In this document: piece by piece, positions 55,440-62,978 of the stretch | Numbering within the stretch: position 1 is the first letter of the stretch | Layout: each line of letters starts with the position of its first letter | IMG/VR virus record: IMGVR_UViG_3300017781_004450 | Coordinates: 1 to 64,000 of that record | Direction: 5' to 3' (one strand) | DNA from: a virus | DNA: 64,000 nt | The notes under the pieces: model-generated | What the model was told of the DNA's origin: nothing | Databases searched by the model: none | The model's input: the letters and a program-made list of their open reading frames with translations, nothing else | Made by a program: the position numbers and the translations under genes

Positions 55440-55962
55440 ACATTTAGGAATATGTAACACTATTGATTGGGATAGTGTAATTGATCAATGTGCAAGTGTT
55501 GATCCTGAATATGTAGGACCTAGCCATAAACGTGGTGATACTGTTCCTGGATTAGATCCTATATTAGATATGTGGGAACAAGCAGGATATAAAACTGTAC
55601 ACGAAGGTGGCACAGCAGGTTGGGATATGTTTATTCCAGGCAAACAGTTTGACCAAAGCATAGTTGATGCTTGGAACGAGTTTTACGGATTAGACTGTAA
55701 AAATGTGTGGATAAGTAGAATACACCCAGGACGTTTTGCACCTATTCATTGGGACGTACATGACAATGAAGAAAGTATTCCTGATTGTCCTAGATATCAT
55801 TGCCATATAGGTAGTCCGCAATGGGGGCATATTTTTATTGCAGGCAATGAAACATTTTATAATATTCCACAAGGTGCAACATACGAGTGGGTAGATAGAA
55901 AGATTTGGCACGCCGGAACTAATTGCGGAACAGTGCCTAAGTACATATGGAACGCATGGTAA
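55423..55962 (+). CDS. Fe(II)/2OG-type oxygenase 2 (paralogue of 54295)
   Basis: A 179-residue paralogue of the gene on the other side of aox: 'HPGRFAPIHWDVHDNEESIP' (HWD), 'RYHCHIGSPQWGHIFIAGNE' (PQWG turn) and 'QGATYEWVDRKIWHAGTNCG' (distal His). Start candidates ATG 55423 and 55429 lie inside the aox end. The pair flanking the oxidase probably arose by duplication, with aox inserted or retained between them. Same predicted chemistry as its paralogue, possibly with different substrates. Confidence 0.7.
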   Translation: MQMQIKHLGICNTIDWDSVIDQCASVDPEYVGPSHKRGDTVPGLDPILDMWEQAGYKTVHEGGTAGWDMFIPGKQFDQSIVDAWNEFYGLDCKNVWISRIHPGRFAPIHWDVHDNEESIPDCPRYHCHIGSPQWGHIFIAGNETFYNIPQGATYEWVDRKIWHAGTNCGTVPKYIWNAW

Positions 55963-56993
55963 TGGAAACAGGAATAGTACAGTGGTTCAATGACGCAAAA
56001 GGTTTTGGCTTTGTCAAGACTGATAAGGGCGATCAGATTATATGTGAGAAATGGCACATGATTAGTGAACCAAAGACTATGAAAGAAAGACAAAAGATTT
56101 CTTTTGAAAGATTTATGTACAACGGTAAAGAACACGCTGGGCAGATAACTGTTTTAGAAGATGATGCCGTTCCGTTGCCAGTATTAAATATGGCTAAAGG
56201 TAGAATATATTGTGAAGAACCTCTTATCATAGTTTTTGACAATGCTGTCTCAGAAGACATGTGTGACGAAATTATTGCTAAACACATTGCAGATGGAATG
56301 AATCCAGACAGCGGAAAGCAGAGCAGACAAGAAAGTTATACACAGGTAACAGAAGATGTGGAACAAAGAGGTATTAGTCTTGGTATGGATCCACATCACT
56401 ATAATACTATTGCAAATTCAATTGTAGATAACTGCGGACTACAACACTCTCATATTGAAGCTATTGACATATACAATTATGATAAAGGTAGATACTTAGA
56501 CTTACACCACGATTATCCTTATTTCCCTGATAAAATTAATTACTACTCTCACGGAAGCAATGATAGAGTAGGAACTGCTATACTGTATCTTAATGATGAC
56601 TACGAAGGTGGCACAACATTCTTTCCAAAGTTAAACGTTGATGTAAAACCTAAGAAAGGAAGCATGTTATACTTTAAGCAATCTTACGATGAAGCCAAGA
56701 ATTGGAGTACAATACACGAAAGTACAGTAATTAGTAAAGGAACAAAATGGATAGCCAGTTGTTTCTTTAGTGAAACAAACAGAGTAGGTTTTACAGACAG
56801 GGAGGACTTTGTGCCAGAAGAAAATCCAACATTTGATGATACATTTTACGTTAAAAAGTTTATGGATATTCAGCGAGGTAACGTAGTGCTATATCGCAAA
56901 CTTAAAAATTTAGAAAACAGTAAACTACGACAGGTAATTGAAAATCATTTAGGTGACGACTTTTTCGATAATCTAGATGACCTAGTAAAATGA
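55962..56993 (+). CDS. fusion: cold-shock domain plus prolyl-4-hydroxylase-like oxygenase
   Basis: A 343-residue two-domain protein. Residues 1-65 are a cold-shock domain (GIVQWFNDAKGFGFVKTDKG with the RNP1-like KGFGFV, no VFVHxS-type second motif). Residues 85-275 are a P4H-type Fe(II)/2OG oxygenase: 'YNYDKGRYLDLHHDYPYF' with His182-x-Asp184, 'GTAILYLNDDYEGGTTFF', and distal His252 with Lys262 (STIHESTVISKGTKWIASCFF pattern). The C-terminal 70 residues are helical. The start at 55962 overlaps the upstream stop (TAATG); an earlier ATG is in frame but not needed. An RNA- or DNA-binding domain on a hydroxylase suggests nucleic acid or ribosomal protein substrate (inference). Confidence 0.85.
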   Translation: METGIVQWFNDAKGFGFVKTDKGDQIICEKWHMISEPKTMKERQKISFERFMYNGKEHAGQITVLEDDAVPLPVLNMAKGRIYCEEPLIIVFDNAVSEDMCDEIIAKHIADGMNPDSGKQSRQESYTQVTEDVEQRGISLGMDPHHYNTIANSIVDNCGLQHSHIEAIDIYNYDKGRYLDLHHDYPYFPDKINYYSHGSNDRVGTAILYLNDDYEGGTTFFPKLNVDVKPKKGSMLYFKQSYDEAKNWSTIHESTVISKGTKWIASCFFSETNRVGFTDREDFVPEENPTFDDTFYVKKFMDIQRGNVVLYRKLKNLENSKLRQVIENHLGDDFFDNLDDLVK

Positions 56994-57439
56994 AATTTTA
57001 TATAGTAGGAAGCAACAAAGGATTAGGATTACATTTACGCAAAGAATTTAATTGCGTAAATTTTGATAGACCTTATGACCTTTCACAAGACATAGATGCT
57101 ATATGCTCTCACATTGATTCTGACAGTGTTGTTATTTTAAACGCACACGCAAAAGGTGCTCAGATCAAATATGTAGAAGCATTAAAGGATAGATGTAGAC
57201 TAGTTGTATGTGGCAGTATTGCTTCAACGTTTAAAGATTTTAGTATGCCAACATACAGTGAACAAAAGTTAGAACTTGAAAATTATGTAGTAGAGCAGTC
57301 GTTGCACAGCAAACATCCTATGCTCTATTTGAGATTAACCAGCAGCAGTTATGCCAACTATGACCTAATTAGTAATACTATTAAGTTTTGGTTAGATAAC
57401 CCAGGCTTTACATTTGCAGGATACGATATAAATGAGTGA
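56990..57439 (+). CDS. short-chain dehydrogenase-like protein 1
   Basis: A 149-residue minimal SDR: 'FYIVGSNKGLGLHLRKEF' (NADP-binding GxxxGxG), 'VVILNAHAKGAQ' in place of NNAG, 'VCGSIAST' (catalytic Ser region) and 'PTYSEQKLELENY' with YxxxK. It is shorter than usual SDRs (about 250), lacking most of the substrate-binding end. It overlaps the hydroxylase by 4 bases and the next SDR by 8, and the two resemble each other, so they may work as a heterodimer. Confidence 0.75.
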   Translation: MKFYIVGSNKGLGLHLRKEFNCVNFDRPYDLSQDIDAICSHIDSDSVVILNAHAKGAQIKYVEALKDRCRLVVCGSIASTFKDFSMPTYSEQKLELENYVVEQSLHSKHPMLYLRLTSSSYANYDLISNTIKFWLDNPGFTFAGYDINE

Positions 57440-58034
57440 AAATAAAATTGTAATTACAGGACATACCAAAGGTATTGGTAAAGCAATATTTGATAAGTTT
57501 ACAGAAGTTAGTTGTCATGAGATTATAGGTATGAGTCGTAGTAACGGTTATGACATTGAAAAAGACTTTGATAAGATTGTACAAGAAGCTACTGGTGCAG
57601 ACTTTTTTGTAAACAATGCATATAGGGACGGACAGCAATTAAAACTGTTCCACGCACTTAAAGACAAAGTGAATATGATGGTTGTTATGGGCAGCGTTAG
57701 TAGACACTATCCTGAGCTTATTCCTACAGACTATGTGCATGATAAACAAGCACTTGCAGAAGCATGTAGGTTAGAGAGTATTAATCCTAACGGCATTCCT
57801 ATACTGCATTTAGATTTAAGTTTTATAGAAGGCACCGAAATACAAGGTGACGATACTACAGCGTTTTTAAGCGATTACAATACACCATTAAATGATATTG
57901 TTGACACAATTATGTTTTGGGCACAGAAGCCTACTATAAGGCAAATTGAATTTAGGTGGAAACTAACTGAACACGTTAGAAAAGAATTAGAACGTATTAA
58001 TCCTAACTTAGACCCATCTAGGGTACAATTCTAA
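57432..58034 (+). CDS. short-chain dehydrogenase-like protein 2
   Basis: A 200-residue SDR with 'VITGHTKGIGKAIFDKF', 'DFFVNNAYRDGQQLKLFHA', 'MVVMGSVSRHYPEL' and 'YVHDKQALAEA' (YxxxK). 'HLDLSFIEGTEI' follows as the substrate loop. It would reduce or oxidise a carbonyl with NAD(P)H. It overlaps the preceding smaller SDR and converges with the GNAT-like gene (27 bases). The gene pair ends the plus-strand operon starting at 52711. Confidence 0.8.
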   Translation: MSENKIVITGHTKGIGKAIFDKFTEVSCHEIIGMSRSNGYDIEKDFDKIVQEATGADFFVNNAYRDGQQLKLFHALKDKVNMMVVMGSVSRHYPELIPTDYVHDKQALAEACRLESINPNGIPILHLDLSFIEGTEIQGDDTTAFLSDYNTPLNDIVDTIMFWAQKPTIRQIEFRWKLTEHVRKELERINPNLDPSRVQF

Positions 58035-58568
58035 ATTAGCATAAAATTTATCGGGGTGTATTTCCCAAACTGTTTGGTCAGTATGCCTGTAATGCACTTC
58101 TTTGACTTTGCTTACAACACCTATCTTAGCAAGTGTAGGAAAGTATATTGAATGTACTAAACGTTGACTTCCTTCTTTACTTTTGTTTGAAGTTGCATAC
58201 ACTCTACCTTTACCTTTTGTCCATTCTAAACAAGCAGGAAGCATAAACTGATCTGTCAAGTTTTGATGTTCAGCACAAAGCCTATTTGCTTTTACTAATC
58301 CGTTGTGTGGTCTTGCTTCTCCAAACGTACATACTCTTGTAAGTATTCTATATGAGTTAGGCCCCATAACATCATCAAAGGAGTGAGCTGCTACACTCCC
58401 TATTGCTTTGTCATCACTATAAAGTATCCAAGCATTCCATTCACGTTCATTGTGAAAGCAGTCGATCATTACTTTTTGACTTGCGTTATTAACAAAGCCG
58501 CGGCGACCTGCTTCATTGTAAAACTCAGACAAGTCTAAGTCTTTGTGCCACCGTACCATCTTATGCAT
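58008..58568 (-). CDS. GNAT-like acyltransferase candidate
   Basis: The frame opens to 58625, but the ATG at 58568 overlaps the upstream stop and is more natural (MHKMVRWHKDLDLSEFYNEA). The 186-residue product has 'WILYSDDKAIGSVAAHSFDD', which fits the beta4/beta5 region of GNAT acetyltransferases, and 'GPNSYRILTRVCTFGEARPH'. The CoA loop (R/QxxGxG/A) is not clear. It sits downstream of kinase-like protein 2. Acetylation is possible but unproven. Confidence 0.5.
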   Translation of the reverse strand: MHKMVRWHKDLDLSEFYNEAGRRGFVNNASQKVMIDCFHNEREWNAWILYSDDKAIGSVAAHSFDDVMGPNSYRILTRVCTFGEARPHNGLVKANRLCAEHQNLTDQFMLPACLEWTKGKGRVYATSNKSKEGSQRLVHSIYFPTLAKIGVVSKVKEVHYRHTDQTVWEIHPDKFYANLELYPRWV

Positions 58569-59253
58569 AGATTGCTTTTGCCTTTTCCATAACTTCATCA
58601 GGGAAGTTTGTTTTAAAACTATCAAATGCTAGTAACTGTATTTGTGAATGAGGAGTATCTTTGTTTACGTCGATTCCAGCAGCTTCCATTTTAGGAAATA
58701 AGTCTGCTTGTCTATCTTCACTGATGTGACTCATTACACTGCGTAAACTAATACCAAGATCCTGATCACTATATGTAAAGAAGTAATTAATACTTTTTAG
58801 TTTCCCCTCAACTACAAAATAACTGCTAGGGTGCATACTGTATTTGTACAACCCCAAGTCCTTGTGTGCTTGAATAATCTCAAGCATTTGTTCTTCCCAA
58901 TTATCAACTACACTGTAGTCGTTACCTTCACAGCCTGCTAGTTCCCACATGTCAGGCCCATCAATTTTTAAGTATAATTTTTTATTGATAAAGTCAATAT
59001 CTTGTATTTCTGGCACATGCTGTGGGTACTTCATTTCCATTTGCTGTATAAAGTTAATTTCACGTAACCATTTTTCCTCCATTAGGTTAGGATCCACTAC
59101 TTGATTATGCCCGCCATGATATTGTTCATCATTGTAGTACCATTGGCAAAATGTCTTTTTATCCTTACTAATCAAACTGGTGTATATTAGATTATTTCGG
59201 CATTGACCTTTACCAGGAACTGTGTTATAATAATATTCAAAGTTGTTACTCAT
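58561..59253 (-). CDS. divergent kinase-like protein 2
   Basis: A 230-residue paralogue of 53619-54302. It has 'TSLISKDKKTFCQWYY', 'PEIQDIDFINKKLYLKIDGP' with an N-lobe-like lysine, and 'YKYSMHPSSYFVVEGKLKS' followed by 'INYFFTYSDQDLGIS'. The last block resembles a kinase catalytic loop (HPxxY) and metal-binding segment with the usual residues altered. It is driven by a leaderless late box, in the tightest divergent gap of the window. The fold assignment is tentative. Confidence 0.5.
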   Translation of the reverse strand: MSNNFEYYYNTVPGKGQCRNNLIYTSLISKDKKTFCQWYYNDEQYHGGHNQVVDPNLMEEKWLREINFIQQMEMKYPQHVPEIQDIDFINKKLYLKIDGPDMWELAGCEGNDYSVVDNWEEQMLEIIQAHKDLGLYKYSMHPSSYFVVEGKLKSINYFFTYSDQDLGISLRSVMSHISEDRQADLFPKMEAAGIDVNKDTPHSQIQLLAFDSFKTNFPDEVMEKAKAIYA

Positions 59254-59258
59254 AGTAC

Positions 59259-59266
59259 TATTTAAC
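59259..59266 (-). promoter_or_regulatory. late -10 box, leaderless (GTTAAATA-N5-ATG)
   Basis: GTTAAATA on the minus strand, spacer GTACT, ATG at 59253. It directly abuts the plus-strand box at 59267-59274. Confidence 0.6.
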
Positions 59267-59274
59267 GGTAAGTA
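59267..59274 (+). promoter_or_regulatory. late-type box variant, leaderless (GGTAAGTA-N5-ATG)
   Basis: GGTAAGTA on the plus strand, spacer TATAC, ATG at 59280. One base differs from the GGTAAATA form, but the position matches exactly. Confidence 0.45.
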
Positions 59275-59279
59275 TATAC

Positions 59280-60095
59280 ATGATTAGAGGAATTGGCGGA
59301 AAGCCTTACATTAACTTAGATTCACACCTAGACATTTCGTCTTTCAAAGATCTGCATCCTGAGATTGCTAGAGGGTTTGCATTAGCAAGAGATTATGCAA
59401 AAGAAGGTACTTGGATGGCTCCTGGCTTTGAATGGAAGGATAGCAGTTATATTCTTAATTGGAAACCAATTTACAAAGCATGGGACGAGTATCAAGCATT
59501 AGATGATAACGATCCTATTAAAATCGAAGGTAACAAAATATTGCCTACAGACTTTGGCGATTACAAACAGCGTAATATATTCACACGCTATTTAAAAGCA
59601 ACAATGGGTGCTAATGATCCATACATTTACTACTTCCTTTGGAATGAAGGTGACTGGAATGAACGTAACGCTGAAAGACAAAAGACTGAAGAAAGCAAAT
59701 ACTTTCCAGGTGTCGTAAAATGGGTAGAAGATTTACAAGCAAATAATATCATTGAACGCATTGGTAGAGTTATTTTCTTTCACTGCGATCATAATGGTAG
59801 AGCATTTGAACACAGAGACCTAGATGCAGACAACGGAGTACACGATGATAAACAATATAGTCCGCACAATAATGAATTCATACATATACGCTATCGCACA
59901 AAGAGAGGATTTTATATTTGGGATCCAGAGAGCGAGAACAAACATTACTTAAACTGTAACGCTGCTTTTTGGAATGACCAAGACTGGCACGGCGGAGAAA
60001 ACAGTGTAGAAGTTGAATACGGTTTACGCATTGACTGTAAATTTACAAACGATTTTAGAAAGAGGCTAGGGATTGATCATCTCAAAACATATTAG
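59280..60095 (+). CDS. 2OG/Fe(II)-type oxygenase-like protein
   Basis: A 271-residue protein with the candidate active-site segment 'IFFHCDHNGRAFEHRDLDAD' (EHRD, an HxD pair), a beta hairpin 'EFIHIRYRTKRGFYIWDP' and distal His in 'DWHGGENSVEVEYGLRIDCK' with a terminal Arg. This order matches Fe(II)/2OG dioxygenases, though the first strand is unusual. The N-terminal 100 residues are a helical extension (GFALARDYAKEGTWMAPGFE). It is read from its own leaderless late box. Confidence 0.6.
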   Translation: MIRGIGGKPYINLDSHLDISSFKDLHPEIARGFALARDYAKEGTWMAPGFEWKDSSYILNWKPIYKAWDEYQALDDNDPIKIEGNKILPTDFGDYKQRNIFTRYLKATMGANDPYIYYFLWNEGDWNERNAERQKTEESKYFPGVVKWVEDLQANNIIERIGRVIFFHCDHNGRAFEHRDLDADNGVHDDKQYSPHNNEFIHIRYRTKRGFYIWDPESENKHYLNCNAAFWNDQDWHGGENSVEVEYGLRIDCKFTNDFRKRLGIDHLKTY

Positions 60096-60099
60096 AAAC

Positions 60100-60600
60100 A
60101 TGGAGTGGATAGGTAACTTCGGTAAGGATCTAAGCAGAGACCTTAATGACCTTGTGATGATTACAGAAGGACAAGCCCGTCCTGGAGATTGGAAACCTGT
60201 AAACGAAGTTGAAAAAGCACTTTGGGAAAAAGGAAAATCCGCACTAGATTTTAGTAAGACAATGTGGTATGTATACGAGCAACAAGACCTACAGATAGAT
60301 TTAACATTTCCTTGGGCAGACGGTAAATGTCATTGGTGGATTACTAAACTTCTACCTGGGCAAATGATGCCTATGCACACAGATCCACATACTCATGATG
60401 ATCAAAACTGTAAACGTTATTGGGTTCCTTTACAAGATTTTATTCCGGGACATGTTTTTATATACGGTAACTCAATGGTAGCAAATTACAAGAGAGGTGA
60501 TGTGTTCCAATATGAAAACTCACAAGACGAACACGGTGCTGCTAATCTTTCTTTTGTTCCAAGAATAGTATTACAGGTGACTGAATACTCATGCCACTAA
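60100..60600 (+). CDS. 2OG/Fe(II)-type or aspartyl hydroxylase-like oxygenase
   Basis: The supported start is the ATG at 60100 (MEWIGNFGKDLSRDL), just after the upstream stop; the open frame from 60073 begins with a TTG. The 166-residue product has 'LLPGQMMPMHTDPHTHDD' (HxD as His-Thr-Asp), 'RYWVPLQDFIPGHVFIYGN' and 'YENSQDEHGAANLSFVPRIV' with the distal His and an Arg. The arrangement is similar to the HWD...H paralogues further left. Substrate unknown. Confidence 0.65.
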   Translation: MEWIGNFGKDLSRDLNDLVMITEGQARPGDWKPVNEVEKALWEKGKSALDFSKTMWYVYEQQDLQIDLTFPWADGKCHWWITKLLPGQMMPMHTDPHTHDDQNCKRYWVPLQDFIPGHVFIYGNSMVANYKRGDVFQYENSQDEHGAANLSFVPRIVLQVTEYSCH

Positions 60601-61223
60601 CAATAGGATTTTACGGAGATAGTTTCTGTTGCGAAACATCTAACCCACATAGCATTGCAAAAAGTTACGATACTTATATTGAAAAACTAAGAAATCATCA
60701 CGATGCAAAAATTACAAATTTAGGATATGGCGGAAGCTCAGTGTGGGATGTCATGTTAAAACAATTTAATGAAAGTGATGTACCTGATATTTCTATCTTT
60801 TGCTGGACAGACTATAACAGGTTGTACGATGCTAAACTTAGAAACATTACAAAAGGCAGTATTGAAAACAAACAATGGAAGGATTATTCTTTCAAGGATT
60901 TATTCTTTCGTAAAAAAATTAATGCAGCAGCAGAATATTTTAAACATTTACACGACTACGAAAAAGCAAGTGTTGAGCAAAAAGCAGCACTGCAATACTT
61001 TGACCTAAATGTATTAAGCAAGGTAAAAAGTAAAATAATCCATATGTGGAGTTTTGAAAAAACATATGATTGGAAACACGGAGTTGAAATAGAAACTCCT
61101 TTGTATAATTTTGTTGATCAAGACATAAAAGGGTTTGACACATGGGCAGCCAACCATATAGGTGGTAACAAAAATAATCAAGATGTGTTTGAGTTAATTA
61201 ATGCCCAGCATCAGCTTTCATAG
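60591..61223 (+). CDS. SGNH/GDSL-like hydrolase candidate
   Basis: A 210-residue protein with 'IGFYGDSFC' (block I GDS), 'LGYGGSSVWDVML' (block II Gly) and 'IFCWTDYNRLY' in the block III position, where Asn of GxND is shifted. Near the end 'FDTWAANHIGG' supplies a possible Asp/His. SGNH enzymes are esterases or acyltransferases acting on sugars or lipids. The middle 70 residues are helical and rich in Lys/Ala. It overlaps the oxygenase by 10 bases. Activity is uncertain because the Asn/His spacing is atypical. Confidence 0.6.
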   Translation: MPLTIGFYGDSFCCETSNPHSIAKSYDTYIEKLRNHHDAKITNLGYGGSSVWDVMLKQFNESDVPDISIFCWTDYNRLYDAKLRNITKGSIENKQWKDYSFKDLFFRKKINAAAEYFKHLHDYEKASVEQKAALQYFDLNVLSKVKSKIIHMWSFEKTYDWKHGVEIETPLYNFVDQDIKGFDTWAANHIGGNKNNQDVFELINAQHQLS

Positions 61224-62292
61224 TAAAGTTAATCTTTACATCAGATACTGTATCTAGTACCTTTAATAATTTGTTTTGTGCAGTTAGCCTTTGTTCTAAA
61301 CTGTACTTTGCTGCTGTGCCTTCATAACAGAATACGTTAGATAAGTTAACCAATGTTTTTAGATTAACATCTAAGTAGTTTATAAGGTTCTGTTCTTCAA
61401 GCAAATTAGTATACACAAACAAGTAATCTATGCCGTCCTTACGTGGACATGTTTCTTTCCAGTAGTCTAGTGCTTTTTTATTATAATCATAAAACACTAC
61501 ACGCCCTTTATCTATTAAGTCTAAGTATAGTGTTCCACTAGCAGGTAGCACAACTTGTTCATACTTTTCTGTAATGCCAGTTGTCCATTCTGTGTTGTCA
61601 GTATGTACGAATTCTTCCTCGCAGTATTTTAATTTGTGATCAATATGTTCTTTCTGTTTTAAAAAGTCCTCTGTGCTTTCAGGATAGTAATGGCATTTGT
61701 TATTACGAATACTATCGTCAAATACAATAACAGGCAAGTTCCATTCAAATGCTACTTTTAATAGATTCCATCCATGACATCTGTTAGCATACGTAACCTG
61801 CTTGTACCCTTTTGCTACAGTTATAGGCGTATAGTCGTCGTGTATGTTGTCTACGCTGCGTTTAGGTTCTAGTTGGGTATGTACTATGTCTTTTTCTAAA
61901 GCGCCTACTGTAGGGCGTTTAAATGCGTTGTAGGCATCCATATTAATTACATAACATTGATGATGCAGTTCATAATAAGCATTGTGCATAGTACGATCTA
62001 ATATATGTCCTGCTACAAAAAAGTCTTGTTCTACTAGTTTATCTAGTGCTTCAAAGAACGCAAAGCCGTTAATAAATTCTGTGCCAGGACTCATTACTAC
62101 TGCATGTTTATAACCTTTTAGATTTTGTAATAGTTGATCTTCGTTTTTACCTATGTTTACTGTATACCCTTTGGTACGCAGATTGGATATTGTAAAGTCA
62201 ACAATATTTCTAATAGTTTGTTTAATGCTATCGTTTTTATATGTATCTATATCATCTACAATACAGAATGCTAATTTGTCATTTAAGTCCAT
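61198..62292 (-). CDS. unknown protein, 364 aa
   Basis: An alpha/beta protein with 'AFCIVDDIDTYKNDSIKQTI', 'HAVVMSPGTEFINGFAFFEA', 'HHQCYVINMDAYNAFKRP' and 'VIVFDDSIRNNKCHYYPES'. The second half has 'LPASGTLYLDLIDKGRVVFY' with 'DYNKKALDYWKE', which looks like the first strands of a Rossmann methyltransferase-type fold. The first half may be glycosyltransferase- or glycan-associated. I recall similar hypotheticals in marine phages. It starts from a leaderless late box (6-base spacer) and converges with the SGNH-like gene by 26 bases. Confidence 0.6.
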   Translation of the reverse strand: MDLNDKLAFCIVDDIDTYKNDSIKQTIRNIVDFTISNLRTKGYTVNIGKNEDQLLQNLKGYKHAVVMSPGTEFINGFAFFEALDKLVEQDFFVAGHILDRTMHNAYYELHHQCYVINMDAYNAFKRPTVGALEKDIVHTQLEPKRSVDNIHDDYTPITVAKGYKQVTYANRCHGWNLLKVAFEWNLPVIVFDDSIRNNKCHYYPESTEDFLKQKEHIDHKLKYCEEEFVHTDNTEWTTGITEKYEQVVLPASGTLYLDLIDKGRVVFYDYNKKALDYWKETCPRKDGIDYLFVYTNLLEEQNLINYLDVNLKTLVNLSNVFCYEGTAAKYSLEQRLTAQNKLLKVLDTVSDVKINFTMKADAGH

Positions 62293-62298
62293 GACAAA

Positions 62299-62306
62299 TA
62301 TTTATA
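62299..62306 (-). promoter_or_regulatory. late promoter, exact TATAAATA, 6 bases before ATG
   Basis: TATAAATA on the minus strand, spacer TTTGTC, ATG at 62292. It is separated by one base from the plus-strand box at 62308-62315. Confidence 0.6.
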
Positions 62307-62307
62307 G

Positions 62308-62315
62308 CATAAATA
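62308..62315 (+). promoter_or_regulatory. late -10 box, leaderless (CATAAATA-N5-ATG)
   Basis: CATAAATA on the plus strand, spacer TTGGT, ATG at 62321. A frame from 62153 reads through the box and is not the real start. Confidence 0.6.
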
Positions 62316-62320
62316 TTGGT

Positions 62321-62968
62321 ATGAACATCGAACTGATAGATCTTAACACATATAAAGACTTCCCTAAATTGCAGCCTTTTATTGATAGTTTTAAAGACTT
62401 TGATATTAATGCTGCGATAAAGTTTTTGGAAGATAAAAATGTCAAAGATACAGAGGATATGGATGCCGAATATTGGCATAATGCTGTCGGTACTGATACA
62501 GGAACAACATATACAAGTAATTGGATAATGCAAGAAGAGGACGAAGAATACCTCGATGATCCTGATGACTTTAAAGGTGCATGGAAATACATAAAATTTT
62601 ATTCACCTGAAGAATATATTCCAGACTTCTTAATGGAGTACTTTAAAAAGCACATTGACGCTTTGGCTTTTGATTATGAAGTTGAACTACATAGCCTTGC
62701 AAGTGGAGCAAGAATAGAGGATCATGTAGATAAGCCAGGAGTTCCTGTAGGTGAGTCTTCTAATAGAAACTTGGTTATTAGTTTGCAATATCCTAAAGGA
62801 CTACCACCTGACACCATAGGTGTTCATGTAGACAATAAAGCGTTTACTCCAGAAGCAGCACCAATGTTTATGTTTGACTCACAGTACCTACACGGTGCGT
62901 GGAACAACTCAGACGAGCCTTGGGTGTTTGCTGTAGTTTATATTCCTAGTGATAAGATAGATTTATAA
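62321..62968 (+). CDS. 2OG/Fe(II)-type oxygenase-like protein
   Basis: A 215-residue protein. 'SGARIEDHVDKPGVPVGESS' gives the HxD pair (HVD), 'NLVISLQYPKGLPPDTIGVH' the central strands and 'MFDSQYLHGAWNNSDEPWVF' the distal His with a Trp/Val-rich last strand. The N-terminal part is acidic and helical (AAIKFLEDKNVKDTED). The open frame extends upstream, but the late box 5 bases before the ATG at 62321 fixes the start. It converges with the radical SAM H gene and overlaps it by 6 bases. Confidence 0.65.
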   Translation: MNIELIDLNTYKDFPKLQPFIDSFKDFDINAAIKFLEDKNVKDTEDMDAEYWHNAVGTDTGTTYTSNWIMQEEDEEYLDDPDDFKGAWKYIKFYSPEEYIPDFLMEYFKKHIDALAFDYEVELHSLASGARIEDHVDKPGVPVGESSNRNLVISLQYPKGLPPDTIGVHVDNKAFTPEAAPMFMFDSQYLHGAWNNSDEPWVFAVVYIPSDKIDL

Positions 62969-62978
62969 TCTATTTTTT
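62957..62978 (+). terminator. rho-independent-type hairpin with T-run
   Basis: A 7-bp AT-rich stem ATAGATT / AATCTAT with a 3-base loop and six T residues following on the plus strand, at the ends of convergent genes. The stem is weak but the T-run is clear. Confidence 0.5.

Noticed and set aside
62153-62320. N-terminal extension of the oxygenase at 62321.
   Set aside because: It lies over the start of the opposite gene and through two promoter boxes; the ATG 5 bases after the box is the natural start.
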